A stretch of 64,000 nt of DNA from Pseudonocardiales bacterium. Lineage in GTDB: Bacteria; Actinomycetota; Actinomycetes; Mycobacteriales; Pseudonocardiaceae. The stretch covers positions 372,001-436,000 of the forward strand of contig JAHEXI010000001.1 in assembly GCA_023252195.1 (NCBI GenBank). Direction: 5' to 3'. The notes beneath the pieces are model-generated. The model was not told the origin of the DNA. It saw only the letters and a program-made list of their open reading frames with translations, and searched no databases. Made by a program: the position numbers and the translations under genes. Of the stretch, positions 50,973 through 60,246 are shown in pieces; the stretch's first letter is position 1; each line of letters begins with the position of its first letter.

Positions 50973-52022
50973 ATGTTGCCTTCCACGGTCCTCGTCACCG
51001 GAGCCAGCCGCTTCATCGGCGGGCAGCTGACTGTTCGACTCGCGGCCGATCCCGACATCGACCGCGTCCTCGCTGTGGACACGGTGCCGCCGGGGCCGGA
51101 ATTGTTGCGGCGGATGGGGCGTGCCGAGTTTGTGCGCGCCGACTTGCGTAATCCGCTGATCGCCAGGGTGATCTCTACTGCCAAGGTCGATACCGTGGTG
51201 CACGCCTCGACCAGCGCCAACCCGCCGCACGCAGGCGGGTACCGGAGCGGTCGAAGCACGATCAAAGAGATGAACGTCATCGGCACCATGCAGCTCCTCG
51301 CGGCTTGCCAGAGGTCGACGACGGTGGCCCGGCTGATCGTGAAATCCACCGGCGCGGTGTATGGCGCGAGCCCGCTGGATCAGGCGATATTCACCGAACA
51401 TGACGAGCCTCATGCGATACCGGCCTCCGGGTACATGAAGGATGCGGTCGAGGTCGAGGGCTACGTCCGCGGTTTCGCGCGGCGGCGCGACGACGTGGAC
51501 GTCACGGTGCTGCGCTTCGCGAACCTCATCGGGCCACGCCTCGATACGGTGCTCAGCCGGTACTTCTCGCTTCCCGTAGTGCCCACCGTGTTGGGCTATG
51601 ACGGTCGGTTGCAGTTGTTGCACGAGCAGGACGCACTGGCGGTGCTCGAGCGGGCCACCCGAGCGGGGCCACCGGGGGTTTTCAACGTCGGCGGCGACGG
51701 GGTACTGCTGGTGTCACAAGCGATCCGCCGGCTGGGTCGGATTCCGGTCCCCCTACCGGGGCCAGCCGTGGCCGCCGTCGGTTGGTTGTTGCACAGTGCG
51801 GCACTCATCGATTACGCACCGGAGCAAACCCGGTTCCTCAACTTCGGCCGGGTGCTTGATACCACCCGGTTGCGCACCGAGTTCGGCTACCTGCCCCGCT
51901 GGACGACTTCGCAGGCGTTCGACGATTTTGCCCGTGGCGCAGCGTTGCGGCCCACGGTCGACCCGAAGTGGATTGCCACCGCGGAGCGAGGCGTGCTCAG
52001 CCTCGCGGGCCGGTTCCGGTAG
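50973..52022 (+). CDS. NAD-dependent epimerase/dehydratase
   Basis: Extended SDR of 349 residues, counterpart of Rv0501 (annotated GalE2). It has the NAD-binding start VLVTGASRFIGGQLTVRLA, followed by the strand VDTVVHAS and the catalytic-type serine/threonine in VKSTGAVYGA; the usual YxxxK is SGYMKDAVEVE, so Y and K are retained. The C-terminal part (LLHSAALIDYAPEQTRFLNF) matches the actinobacterial group linked to lipid or sugar modification. Substrate unknown. Confidence 0.9.
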   Translation: MLPSTVLVTGASRFIGGQLTVRLAADPDIDRVLAVDTVPPGPELLRRMGRAEFVRADLRNPLIARVISTAKVDTVVHASTSANPPHAGGYRSGRSTIKEMNVIGTMQLLAACQRSTTVARLIVKSTGAVYGASPLDQAIFTEHDEPHAIPASGYMKDAVEVEGYVRGFARRRDDVDVTVLRFANLIGPRLDTVLSRYFSLPVVPTVLGYDGRLQLLHEQDALAVLERATRAGPPGVFNVGGDGVLLVSQAIRRLGRIPVPLPGPAVAAVGWLLHSAALIDYAPEQTRFLNFGRVLDTTRLRTEFGYLPRWTTSQAFDDFARGAALRPTVDPKWIATAERGVLSLAGRFR

Positions 52023-52025
52023 TCG

Positions 52026-52988
52026 GTGGTGGGCAGGATGCCGCAAGCGCGAGTGATCCCACTGCACCGCCCCGGCGAAGCGACGGATAGCGAGCTGCCA
52101 GCGGGACCGTCGACCGCCGTGGCCGTGGGCGACGATCAAATCGCGCCGCAGTGGTACCGCGAGCTGGCTGGCCTGCTGGAGTTTGCGCGCAGGCGGTGCT
52201 CCGGCGACTACGGCGTCGACCCGTTCGGCTTCGACCCGGATCTCACCGACCATGTGCTGCTCCCGCTGCTGCGACCGCTGTACCGCACGTGGTTCCGGGT
52301 GGAGACGATCGGCATCCACCACGTGCCCGCCGACGGCGGCGCGCTGGTGGTCGCGAACCATTCCGGGACACTGCCGCTGGATGCGGTGATGACCGCGATC
52401 GCGGTGCGCGACGAGCATCCAGCCGGGCGGCAGCTGCGGATGCTCGGCGCCGACCTGGTATTCCGCACTCCGCTGCTCGGCTCGTTAGCTCGCAAATCGG
52501 GCCAGACGCTGGCCTGCGCCCCCGACGCAGAGCGGTTGCTGGACTCTGGCGAACTTGTGGGGGTGTGGCCGGAGGGTTTCAAAGGCCTCGGCAAGCGCTA
52601 CCGCGACCGATACAAGCTGCAGCGTTTCGGGCGCGGGGGATTCGTCGCGGCAGCGTTGCGTACCCGGACGACCATCATCCCGTGCTCCATCGTGGGCGCC
52701 GAGGAGATCTACCCGATGATCGGCGACATCACCCCGCTGGCTCGACTGCTGCGCACTCCGTACTTTCCGGTGACGCCGTTGTTCCCGCTGCTAGGGCCAC
52801 TGGGAATGGTCCCACTACCGTCGAAGTGGTACATCGAGTTCGGTGAGCCGGTCCGCACCGACGGCTACGAGCCGGGCTCGGCTGACGATGCGACGCTGGT
52901 CTTCAACCTCACCGACCAGATCCGCGAGACCATCCAGCAGACGCTGCACCGGTTACTTATTCAGCGCCGTAACCCGTTCCTTGGCTGA
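52026..52988 (+). CDS. Lysophospholipid acyltransferase (PlsC family)
   Basis: Membrane-associated acyltransferase of 320 residues, counterpart of Rv0502. The HX4D catalytic motif is N-H-SGTLPL-D, followed by [14 protein letters not shown], the [11 protein letters not shown] glycerophosphate-binding motif and [14 protein letters not shown]. The first 80 residues are specific to this actinobacterial subgroup. It starts three bases after the epimerase stop, at GTG 52026 or possibly ATG 52038. Its end overlaps the converging HAD gene by 32 bases. Confidence 0.92.
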   Translation: MVGRMPQARVIPLHRPGEATDSELPAGPSTAVAVGDDQIAPQWYRELAGLLEFARRRCSGDYGVDPFGFDPDLTDHVLLPLLRPLYRTWFRVETIGIHHVPADGGALVVANHSGTLPLDAVMTAIAVRDEHPAGRQLRMLGADLVFRTPLLGSLARKSGQTLACAPDAERLLDSGELVGVWPEGFKGLGKRYRDRYKLQRFGRGGFVAAALRTRTTIIPCSIVGAEEIYPMIGDITPLARLLRTPYFPVTPLFPLLGPLGMVPLPSKWYIEFGEPVRTDGYEPGSADDATLVFNLTDQIRETIQQTLHRLLIQRRNPFLG

Positions 52989-53790
52989 GCGACGGTCGGG
53001 GGTGAGCGCGACGTTGGTAGGCCAGCCGGGCAGCGACCGCGCCCGCGGCCATGCCGATGCCCACCGCGGAGGTTCTGGCCGCTTTGCGACCGGTCCGGAA
53101 GTCGCGGATCTCCCAGCCCCGTGCCCGGGCGGTCTCTCGAAGGTTGGGGTCCGGATTCACTGCGACCGCGGTGCCCACCAACGAGAGCATCGGGATGTCG
53201 TTGGCTGAGTCGGAGTAGGCGGTGCAGCGCTGCAGGTCGAGACCTTCTTTGATGGCCAACGCTCGCACCGCCTGGGCCTTCGCCGCACCGTGCAGGATGT
53301 CGCCGACCAGTCGGCCGGTGTAGATGCCGTCAACAGCCTCCGCGACGGTGCCCAGCGCACCAGTGAGGCCGAGGCGGCGAGCGATGATCGTGGCCAGCTC
53401 CACCGGAGTGGCGCTGACCAGCCACACCCGCTGGCCCGCTGCGAGGTGCATCTGTGCCAGCGCCAGCGTGCCGGACCAGATCCGGTGAGCCATCAGCTCG
53501 TCGTAGATGTCCTCACTGAGCCCGACGAACTGCGCAGTTGATCTACCGGCTACGAACGACAGCGCCTGCTCCCGACTGGTACGGATCTGCGCGAGGCTGA
53601 GCTCCTTGCCGACTACTCTGAACTTCAGTTGCTGCCACGCAAACGACGTGAGCGCACCGGCGGGAAAGAATTTTCTAGCGGCCAGGCCTTGCGCGAAGTA
53701 GAAGGCCGACGCGCCCTGCATCATGGTGTTGTCGAGGTCGAAGAAGGCGGCCGCCACAGGATCTGTGCGAACCGCCAGCGCGGTCTCCAC
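52957..53790 (-). CDS. HAD-superfamily subfamily IB phosphatase
   Basis: Phosphatase of the HAD-IB group, counterpart of Rv0505c (SerB1). Motif I is [11 protein letters not shown] (second Asp retained), motif [12 protein letters not shown], motif III lysine in [12 protein letters not shown] and motif [15 protein letters not shown]-terminal hydrophobic segment follows ([11 protein letters not shown]). GTG 53790 gives a 12-residue lead before motif I; the frame extends to GTG 53922 but the extra part looks non-coding. Phosphoserine or a lipid phosphate are possible substrates. Confidence 0.9.
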   Translation of the reverse strand: METALAVRTDPVAAAFFDLDNTMMQGASAFYFAQGLAARKFFPAGALTSFAWQQLKFRVVGKELSLAQIRTSREQALSFVAGRSTAQFVGLSEDIYDELMAHRIWSGTLALAQMHLAAGQRVWLVSATPVELATIIARRLGLTGALGTVAEAVDGIYTGRLVGDILHGAAKAQAVRALAIKEGLDLQRCTAYSDSANDIPMLSLVGTAVAVNPDPNLRETARARGWEIRDFRTGRKAARTSAVGIGMAAGAVAARLAYQRRAHPRPSLSQGTGYGAE

Positions 53791-54072
53791 TTCCGCGACA
53801 GCCAAGCCAACAAGGGTCAACCCGGCGGCGCCTCGCCCGGTAAGGGCGGTCAGGACGGCCGTGTCGTTTCGGATGTCCTGATGACCATCTCGATGGCCGT
53901 TCTGGTCACACCGTGGTGGCACTGGGTCCTGCCCTGAATATCGGAGTGGGTCCTTCCTCGTCCCTCTTGCTCACAGCGCGAAGCCGATCACAAGACTGCC
54001 GTGATGACTTCCCGTGAGCAACCGAACAGTAAGGATCTACTCGACATACGGTGGGTGGAGTTAAGTTGACAG
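53791..54072. other. Intergenic region
   Basis: About 280 bases between the HAD gene and the end of the anti-sigma gene, both on the minus strand. It should hold the HAD promoter; near 53930-54060 the GC content falls. No gene or clear repeat is visible. Confidence 0.35.
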
Positions 54073-55281
54073 CTATCCAGGTGGCAACAACCGCGGCTGC
54101 AGAATCCACGGCGGCAGCGGCGCAGCGGGCGTTGGTGAATCGTGTGCGGGGAAGGGCCGCCACGGCTCCGGCCGCAACCGCTCGGATCCAGGTCGAGCCG
54201 GGTTCGGCAGAACATCACCGGGGCTTCGGGTTGTGGGGAGCCCGGACCGGCTGTTCGTACCGTTCTCGGCGGGCACCGGAACCTTCACTGCAGGCGGATG
54301 AAGCAGCAGGTTGGGTGGCACGATTGCGCTGGGTGTGGTCACCGCTGGCAAAGCTGGAACGCCCGGCAGTGGTACTGCCGCGGAGGTTCCATCTACCGGC
54401 ACCGGCCTGCAGGCTTCCTTCGCCGGCAACGCACCCAGCTCGTCACGGACGCCAGAAGTGATCGTGATGCAGCCAGACCGGTTGTCCAGCGCGGAAGCTC
54501 TCGCGACCACCCGATCTAGCAGTCCGAGAGTGCTGTCCAGCCGGGCACTGATGGGCATTGGCAAGGCGGCGCGAACCACTGCCAAGCGGGCCTTCTGCTG
54601 CTCGGCCCAGGCGCGCAACGCAGGCAGGCTGCCGGGTTGGCCATGCAGGGCGAGACCGGTCAGCAGCCGGGCACCCGAGGCGGCGTCTGAATCGAAGTCA
54701 TCGAGAACCCGGACGAACTTGCCCTGCCCCGCAGACCAGTTGCCGGCGCTGTCGGCTTGCTGCGCCATGATCTCGATCTCGTTCACCCGATCGCCAGCGA
54801 ACTCCAGGTGTTTCAGCGCCTTGGGCTGGTCTCCGAACGTCAATCCGAGTTCGGCGGACTCGGCGGTGCGCTTGAAGGTGTAAAGGGCGTCGCCGGGCAC
54901 TGCATCGCGGGACAACAACACGCTCATCCCAGACAGCGACATCGTCAGGCACAGTGCCGCAGCCGCTGCCACCACCACGCGTCCCCGGGTCTCGTCGGGA
55001 AGCCAGCGTCGCCGCCGAGCGGCCCGCAGTGGCAGGACTGGACTGTTGCCTTCGTGAACCACCGACGAGAACTCCGCCAAGACACGCTGGCGCATCCGGT
55101 CACGTTCCGCGGTAGTCGGCCCAACCTCAGCGCCGGTCTGGCGCAAAGCCGCGACTACCGTCAGGTCCCGCTGCAAGGTCTGGTCGGAGACGTCGTGGAT
55201 ACCGCTATCCACTGCGCGGGCGAAGTTGTCCTGCTCTTGCCCGTCGCTGCTCCGACCCCCGGATGTACGCGTCGTCCTCAC
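54073..55281 (-). CDS. DUF5667 protein, probable RsbN-like anti-sigma factor
   Basis: Single-pass membrane protein of about 402 residues. The N-terminal 95 residues are cytoplasmic (DNFARAVDSG, AERDRMRQRVLAEFSSVV) and should bind the sigma factor. A transmembrane helix (VVVAAAAALCLTMSLSGMSV) follows, then the DUF5667 region with DAVPGDALYTFKRTAESAEL and DRVNEIEIMAQQ, and a long Pro-rich tail outside the membrane. DUF5667 is the domain of RsbN, the anti-sigma of BldN. It lies 94 bp after the sigma gene. GTG 55281 is the likely start; an upstream TTG is possible. Confidence 0.85.
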   Translation of the reverse strand: MRTTRTSGGRSSDGQEQDNFARAVDSGIHDVSDQTLQRDLTVVAALRQTGAEVGPTTAERDRMRQRVLAEFSSVVHEGNSPVLPLRAARRRRWLPDETRGRVVVAAAAALCLTMSLSGMSVLLSRDAVPGDALYTFKRTAESAELGLTFGDQPKALKHLEFAGDRVNEIEIMAQQADSAGNWSAGQGKFVRVLDDFDSDAASGARLLTGLALHGQPGSLPALRAWAEQQKARLAVVRAALPMPISARLDSTLGLLDRVVARASALDNRSGCITITSGVRDELGALPAKEACRPVPVDGTSAAVPLPGVPALPAVTTPSAIVPPNLLLHPPAVKVPVPAENGTNSRSGLPTTRSPGDVLPNPARPGSERLRPEPWRPFPAHDSPTPAAPLPPWILQPRLLPPG

Positions 55282-55375
55282 CACCTTCGGGCCCGTGGGC
55301 CGTGTCCCTGGGAGCAACGAGCGGTTATCCGGCTAGTTACGCCCAGGCGCACAGTGTCGGGGGTGAATGTGATAG

Positions 55376-56191
55376 TCATCGCAGCCCATCCGGCAGCAGC
55401 TGCGCCAGCCTGCGGACCGCACGGTGTTGCAGCGCCTTGACCGCGCCCTCGTTGCGGCCCATCACGGCCGCCGTCTCCGAGACCGACATGCCCTGCATGA
55501 ACCGCAGCATGATGCACTCCTGCTGATCCCGGCCCAGTTGGGCGACGCAGCGCATGAGTTCGGCAGCGGTGGCCTCTTCGACCACCTCGTGCTCAGGGCC
55601 GCGGTCGTCCGCGCTGGAGTCCAGAATCTCGGCGGTGGTCATCTCCAGCCGGTACCGGCTGGATTTGACGTGGTCGAGAACCAGGTTACGCGCGATGGTG
55701 ACGAACCAGGCTCCGACGTCACGGCCTTGGTAGCTCACCGACGAGATCCGGCGCAGGGCTCGCAGGAAGGTCTCACTGGTGAGGTCCTCGGCCAGCGGAC
55801 GGTCGCTCACTCGGAACAAGATGAACCGGAAGACCACATCGACATACCGGTCGTAAAGTTGGCCGAAGGCGTTCTGGTCACCCTGCTGGGCGGCCGTGAC
55901 GAGGTCCCATGCGGCGGTGTCTACCTCTGGTCCGGCGTGTTCGATACCGGCACCCTCGGCGGGTTGATCCGCGGCGCCCGGGTCCGGTGAGCCCGGGTCC
56001 GGTGAGGCCGACTCGGGCTTGTCCGGATGGGGCGCGCGCGGATCGGGGACCGGCTGGGTGGCGGGGCGGGCGAACTTCACGCGATCAGGCGTCGGCGTAA
56101 CCGGCGCAGCTGGGGTCGGGGACCCTCCGCACGCGCGGCTGCGGATCGGTCCTGGGATTCCGAGGACCATCTCGGTTGCGGCATGAGCCAC
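55376..56191 (-). CDS. ECF sigma factor, BldN-like
   Basis: RNA polymerase sigma factor of 271 residues. Region 2 (AAQQGDQNAFGQLYDRYVDV, DLTSETFLRALRRI) and region 4 (LGRDQQECIMLRFMQGMSVS, ETAAVMGRNEGAVKALQHRA) are complete. Before region 2 there is a Pro- and Asp-rich extension of about 90 residues, reminiscent of the processed pro-sequence of streptomycete BldN, although part of it may be upstream of the true start. The next gene encodes a DUF5667 protein, as with BldN/RsbN. The regulon is unknown. Confidence 0.9.
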   Translation of the reverse strand: MAHAATEMVLGIPGPIRSRACGGSPTPAAPVTPTPDRVKFARPATQPVPDPRAPHPDKPESASPDPGSPDPGAADQPAEGAGIEHAGPEVDTAAWDLVTAAQQGDQNAFGQLYDRYVDVVFRFILFRVSDRPLAEDLTSETFLRALRRISSVSYQGRDVGAWFVTIARNLVLDHVKSSRYRLEMTTAEILDSSADDRGPEHEVVEEATAAELMRCVAQLGRDQQECIMLRFMQGMSVSETAAVMGRNEGAVKALQHRAVRRLAQLLPDGLR

Positions 56192-56392
56192 TCCTCAGTT
56201 CGCTCGTGCCGACCGTTCGCGTCAACGGTCGCCTAAACGGGTCGCCTCAAGGCGTGCGGAAGCATACGACGGCGACACGCTACGCGCTGCACCTCCTAGG
56301 CTTCGGGTAGTAGGTCTGCTAGAAGCGAACTGCGGTGCGCGGACAGAACGGACCAAACCAGGCATGGCAACTGCCGCGTGGAGCTGACTCTG

Positions 56393-56632
56393 ATGAAGCA
56401 CGAGGTGACGTTGCTGGTGCGCGCGCAGTGCCATGCGTGCGCGGCGGCCCAAACGGACATCGCCCGGATCTGCACCGAACTGGACGTCGCGTGGCACACC
56501 AGCGATGTGGATGCGGATCCAGAGCTGCGAGCCGAGTACGGTGACCGGGTTCCGGTGATCCTCATCGACGGTCGGGAGCACGGCTTCTGGTCGGTGGAGG
56601 AGCCGCGGCTACGCGCCGCGCTCACCGGGTAA
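56393..56632 (+). CDS. Glutaredoxin-like (DUF836) protein
   Basis: Small thioredoxin-fold protein of 79 residues, counterpart of Rv0508. The redox motif is C-H-A-C in LLVRAQCHACAAAQ, with the cis-proline in RVPVILIDG. GGAG lies nine bases before ATG 56393; GTG 56378 is an alternative. It is divergent from the sigma factor gene. Probably handles mycothiol- or thioredoxin-linked disulfides, which is inferred. Confidence 0.88.
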   Translation: MKHEVTLLVRAQCHACAAAQTDIARICTELDVAWHTSDVDADPELRAEYGDRVPVILIDGREHGFWSVEEPRLRAALTG

Positions 56633-56693
56633 GCACTATTACGATCTGATTTCTGGTTGAACCTCTCACCCCGGCACGTGCGAACTGGCGGAC

Positions 56694-58268
56694 ATGACTA
56701 CGACTCGGTCGTCTCCCATCGCGGCGGCTCCTCATGCGTCATCTCGCTTATCCGCCCCGGTGGCAGGCCTGGTTGGGCTGCTGTCGATGGTTGCGGGGTT
56801 GGCGATCGGGCACCTGGTGGGCGGCTTCATCTCGCCGACTGCCTCGCCGTTCCTCGCGGTGGGCGCCAGCGCGATCGACCTGACCCCGCTGTGGCTCAAG
56901 GATTTCGCGGTTCGGACGTTCGGTAGCTACGACAAAGTCGTCTTGCTTTCGGGCATGGCCGTGGTGATCGGGCTGGTGGGAGTGGCCGCCGGGCTGATCT
57001 CGCGGCGCTCCCGCACACCCGGCCTGGTGCTGATCGTGGTGCTCGGCGTGGTTGCCAGTGTCGCGGTGCTGTCCCGTCCCACCGCGGGTTCGCTTGACGT
57101 GTTCGCCCCGTTGGCGGCACTGATCGTCAGCGCGGGCGTGTTCGTCTTCCTGCACCGCCTGGGTCGGCTGAGTCAACCTCCGACGGCCAGGGGGGAAGCG
57201 GGGATGCCTCGCCGGACACTGCTCGCCGGCTCGGTGGCGGTCGCCGCAGGTGCCGGGATCGCCGCGGCCGGTGGCCAGCTACTCATCGGCCGTAGTGATA
57301 TCGAGGCCTCTCGCAAGGCGGTCGGACGGATCGTGCCCAGGGCGCCCGCGTCGCCGATCCCGGCCGGGGCGGATTTCTCCGCCGACGGATCGCCGACGTT
57401 CATCACGCCGAACCCGGACTTCTACCGGGTGGACATCAACCTCACGCTGCCGCAGTTGAGCACCCAGGACTGGCGGTTGCGCATTCATGGGATGGTCGAC
57501 CGGGAGGTCAACATCAACTGGTCCCAGCTGACCTCGCGACCGTTGATCGAGCGCCCCGTGACGATGACCTGCGTGTCCAACGAGGTTGGCGGGCCTTACC
57601 TGTCCACCGGCAACTTCACCGGTGTGCTTCTCGCCGACGTCCTCAAAGAGGCGGGTGTGCGGCCAGGCGCCGATCAGGTGTACACCACCAGCGTCGATGG
57701 ATGGACCTGCGGCACCCCGACCACGACGCTGCTCGACCCAACCAGGCAGGCCATGTTGGTGATTGGGATGAACGGCGAGCCGTTGCCGATCGAGCACGGC
57801 TTCCCGGTCCGGCTGCTCGTCCCCGGGCTGTACGGCTTCGTCTCCGGCACCAAGTGGATCACCGATATGGAGCTCACCACCTTCGACGCGAAGCGGGCCT
57901 ACTGGCTGCAGCGCGGCTGGGCGCAGCGGGCGCCGATCAAGACGATGTCCCGGATCGACAGCCCTGGGCCGTTCGAACGGGTCAGTCCCAACACACCGAT
58001 CACCGGGGTGGCCTGGGCGCAGACCAGAGGCATCGAGAAGGTGGAGGTACGCCTCGACCACGGACAGTGGCTCCCCGCTGAGCTGTCCACCGAGGTCAAC
58101 GTCGACACCTGGCGGATGTTCCGGCTGCGGGGCCGGTGGGAACCCGGTGCCCACGTCGCCGAGGTGCGCGCGACGGACAAGACTGGCTACACCCAGACCG
58201 CAGACCGAGCCGCACCCATCCCCGACGGCGCGACCGGATGGCATTCGGTACAGTTCACCGTCCAATGA
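56694..58268 (+). CDS. Membrane-anchored molybdopterin-dependent oxidoreductase (sulfite oxidase fold)
   Basis: Molybdenum enzyme of 524 residues. The N-terminal 160 residues form about four transmembrane helices. A twin-arginine-like segment PRRTLLAGSVAVAAGAGIAA then leads to an external SUOX-fold domain with YRVDINLTLPQL, the molybdenum-binding cysteine in TMTCVSNEVGGP and HGFPVRLLVPGLYG. The last part is an Ig-like dimerisation domain (ITGVAWAQTRGIEKVEVRLD). Substrate is unknown; actinobacterial relatives are exported. It starts at ATG 56694, 61 bp after the glutaredoxin gene. Confidence 0.93.
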   Translation: MTTTRSSPIAAAPHASSRLSAPVAGLVGLLSMVAGLAIGHLVGGFISPTASPFLAVGASAIDLTPLWLKDFAVRTFGSYDKVVLLSGMAVVIGLVGVAAGLISRRSRTPGLVLIVVLGVVASVAVLSRPTAGSLDVFAPLAALIVSAGVFVFLHRLGRLSQPPTARGEAGMPRRTLLAGSVAVAAGAGIAAAGGQLLIGRSDIEASRKAVGRIVPRAPASPIPAGADFSADGSPTFITPNPDFYRVDINLTLPQLSTQDWRLRIHGMVDREVNINWSQLTSRPLIERPVTMTCVSNEVGGPYLSTGNFTGVLLADVLKEAGVRPGADQVYTTSVDGWTCGTPTTTLLDPTRQAMLVIGMNGEPLPIEHGFPVRLLVPGLYGFVSGTKWITDMELTTFDAKRAYWLQRGWAQRAPIKTMSRIDSPGPFERVSPNTPITGVAWAQTRGIEKVEVRLDHGQWLPAELSTEVNVDTWRMFRLRGRWEPGAHVAEVRATDKTGYTQTADRAAPIPDGATGWHSVQFTVQ

Positions 58269-58413
58269 GCAGTGTCCAATCAGGACGGCTCACTTACAGC
58301 GGCAATGTGTCCTATTCGTAATCTGGGAGCCGTGAACCAACCGCTGTGGATTACCGAAGTAATACCTGTGAGGCCCGGACCGGCCGGGCAGCCCGATGAG
58401 GAGTTGAAATCGA

Positions 58414-59100
58414 GTGAGGAAGATCCAGCGACTGGCCGCGGTCGGCGCTCTGGCGGCCCTGACTGCCGTGGTTGGCGCATGCAGCAACTCGCAACAGCCG
58501 GCCACCGGAAGTCAAGCTTCCGCACCGGCCAGCGAGTCGGCTGCGCCCACCGGCGAGGCGACCGCGCCCACTGGTAGTGGCGTCACGAAGATCAGTGACA
58601 TCTTCGGTCCGGCCTGCAGCCAGGTGCCCACCGAGGGACCCGGCTCGGCCCAAGGCATGGTCAACGACCCGGTCGCCACCGCGGCCAGCCACAACCCGCT
58701 GCTGACCACCCTGACCAAGGCCGTGACCGCGGCCAACCTGGTCGACACGCTCAACAGCGCTCCCGCGCTGACCGTGTTCGCCCCGGCTGATCCGGCATTT
58801 CAGGCTCTGGAGGCCGAGCACCCGGGCATCCTCAAGCAGCTGACCACCGCTCCGGACGTGGCGTCGCCGAACAGCCAGCTCGCCAAGATCCTGACCTACC
58901 ACGTGGTCGGCACCCGCTACGATGCCGCGGGCCTCGTCCAGGCCGGCACGCTGGACAGCCTGGAAGGTGCCAAGCTCAAGATCGGTGGCACCGCGGCGGC
59001 ACCGACCGTCAACGGCGCTCCGGTGCTGTGCGGCAACATTCCCACCAAGAACGCCACTGTGTTCGTGATCGGGCAGGTGCTGTCCCTGCCGGCTTCCTAG
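58414..59100 (+). CDS. Fasciclin-domain lipoprotein 1 (MPT70/MPT83-like)
   Basis: Secreted, lipid-anchored protein of 228 residues. The signal peptide RLAAVGALAALTAVVGAC ends in a lipobox cysteine (C23). A Ser/Ala/Pro linker and one fasciclin domain follow, with LTVFAPADPAFQAL (H1 box) and LTYHVV...VLCGNIPTKNATVFVIG (H2 box). GTG 58414 has GAGGAG upstream. It precedes a near-identical paralogue, separated by a strong terminator. Such proteins act in adhesion or cell-surface interactions. Confidence 0.93.
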   Translation: MRKIQRLAAVGALAALTAVVGACSNSQQPATGSQASAPASESAAPTGEATAPTGSGVTKISDIFGPACSQVPTEGPGSAQGMVNDPVATAASHNPLLTTLTKAVTAANLVDTLNSAPALTVFAPADPAFQALEAEHPGILKQLTTAPDVASPNSQLAKILTYHVVGTRYDAAGLVQAGTLDSLEGAKLKIGGTAAAPTVNGAPVLCGNIPTKNATVFVIGQVLSLPAS

Positions 59101-59118
59101 GCAACCGCACAGCTACTC

Positions 59119-59156
59119 ACGTCAGGGGCGGCTCCGGATGGAGTCGCCCCTGACGT
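59119..59156. terminator. Terminator hairpin after fasciclin gene 1
   Basis: A 17-bp stem (ACGTCAGGGGCGGCTCC with its partner, one G-T pair) around a GGAT tetraloop, 19 bases after the stop codon. The stem shares CAGGGGCGGCT with the terminator of the second fasciclin gene, so it was duplicated with the gene. Confidence 0.88.
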
Positions 59157-59353
59157 ATGTCGCACGTGCATTGTCGTGGGCTCTTCAGTTCGTAACGATT
59201 TCGTATACATCGACCGGTAATTGTTTTGGCTTTCGGGCGCCGGGAACACCCATTTCGTCATCCGTCTGGCGCGATCCGGCCTGGCGGGATCACTGAAAGT
59301 AATGCAGGCGGGACGCAAGGCTAGCCCGCCAGCAGACGAGGAGTTGAGGTTTA

Positions 59354-60049
59354 GTGAGGAAGATCCAGCGAGTGGCCGCGGTCGGTGCTATGGCGGCACT
59401 GACCGCCGTGGTCGGCGCATGCAGCAATTCGCAGGGGCCGGCGACCGGCGGCCAAGCTTCCAGCGAGACACAGCAGTCGAGCGCGCAGGCTGCGCCCAAC
59501 CCGGGGGTCACGGCACCCACCGGCAATGGCGTCACCCAGATCAGTGACATCTTCGGACCGGCCTGCAGCCAGGTGCCTACCGAGGGCCCGGGCTCGGCGC
59601 AGGGCATGGTCAATGATCCGGTGGCCACCGCGGCCAGCCACAATCCGCTGCTGACCACCCTGACCAAGGCCGTGACCGCGGCCAACCTGGGCGATACGCT
59701 CAACAGCGCACCCGCGCTGACCGTGTTCGCCCCGTCCGACTCGGCGTTCCAGGCTCTGGAGGCCAAGAACCCGGGCATCCTCAACCAACTGACCACCGCG
59801 CCGGATGTGGGGACACCTAACAGCAAACTGGCCAAGATCCTGACCTACCACGTGGTCGGCACCCGCTACGACGCGGCCGGCCTGGTCCGAGCCGGCACGG
59901 TGGACAGTCTGGAAGGCGCCAAGCTCACGATCGGCGGCACCGCGGCAGCACCGACGGTCAATGGTGCGCCGGTGCTGTGCGGCAACATTCCCACCAAGAA
60001 CGCCACAGTGTTCGTCATCGGCCAGGTGCTCTCACTGCCGGCTTCCTAA
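59354..60049 (+). CDS. Fasciclin-domain lipoprotein 2
   Basis: Tandem paralogue of the preceding gene, 231 residues. The mature domain is almost the same (VFAPSDSAFQAL, LTYHVVGTRYDAAGLVRAGT) but the linker after the lipobox cysteine (VVGACSNSQGP) differs. GTG 59354 has GAGGAG upstream and the 5' region resembles that of gene 1 (TGAAAGTAAT / CGAAGTAAT), so promoter and gene were duplicated together. Confidence 0.93.
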   Translation: MRKIQRVAAVGAMAALTAVVGACSNSQGPATGGQASSETQQSSAQAAPNPGVTAPTGNGVTQISDIFGPACSQVPTEGPGSAQGMVNDPVATAASHNPLLTTLTKAVTAANLGDTLNSAPALTVFAPSDSAFQALEAKNPGILNQLTTAPDVGTPNSKLAKILTYHVVGTRYDAAGLVRAGTVDSLEGAKLTIGGTAAAPTVNGAPVLCGNIPTKNATVFVIGQVLSLPAS

Positions 60050-60085
60050 CCCGCACCACAGCAGCTTTTACCTGCTGCTGGCACT

Positions 60086-60120
60086 GTCAGGGGCGGCTTC
60101 CCGACCGAGCCGCCCCTGAC
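60086..60120. terminator. Terminator hairpin after fasciclin gene 2
   Basis: GTCAGGGGCGGCT (60086-60098) pairs perfectly with 60108-60120 around a nine-base loop. A smaller hairpin CAGCAGC/GCTGCTG (60059-60080) lies just before it. The pair follows the stop codon by 10 bases. Confidence 0.85.
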
Positions 60121-60149
60121 CCGTGTCCTGGGCAAGCAAGATCGCGACT

Positions 60150-60167
60150 TTGTTCCTGCGTTCACAA
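60150..60167. promoter_or_regulatory. Probable Rex operator
   Basis: TTGTTCCTGCGTTCACAA matches the Rex site TTGTGAACG..CGTTCACAA perfectly in the right half and partly in the left. It lies 80 bp before rex. In streptomycetes Rex represses its own rex-hemACD operon in an NADH-sensitive way, so autoregulation is likely. Confidence 0.65.
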
Positions 60168-60246
60168 GCGGCTACCGTGGACGCCTGGCAGGACAGCGCC
60201 ACCAGCCCCGGAAGCGGTTTGCCAGTGGGTCGAGAGGAAGGCACTC

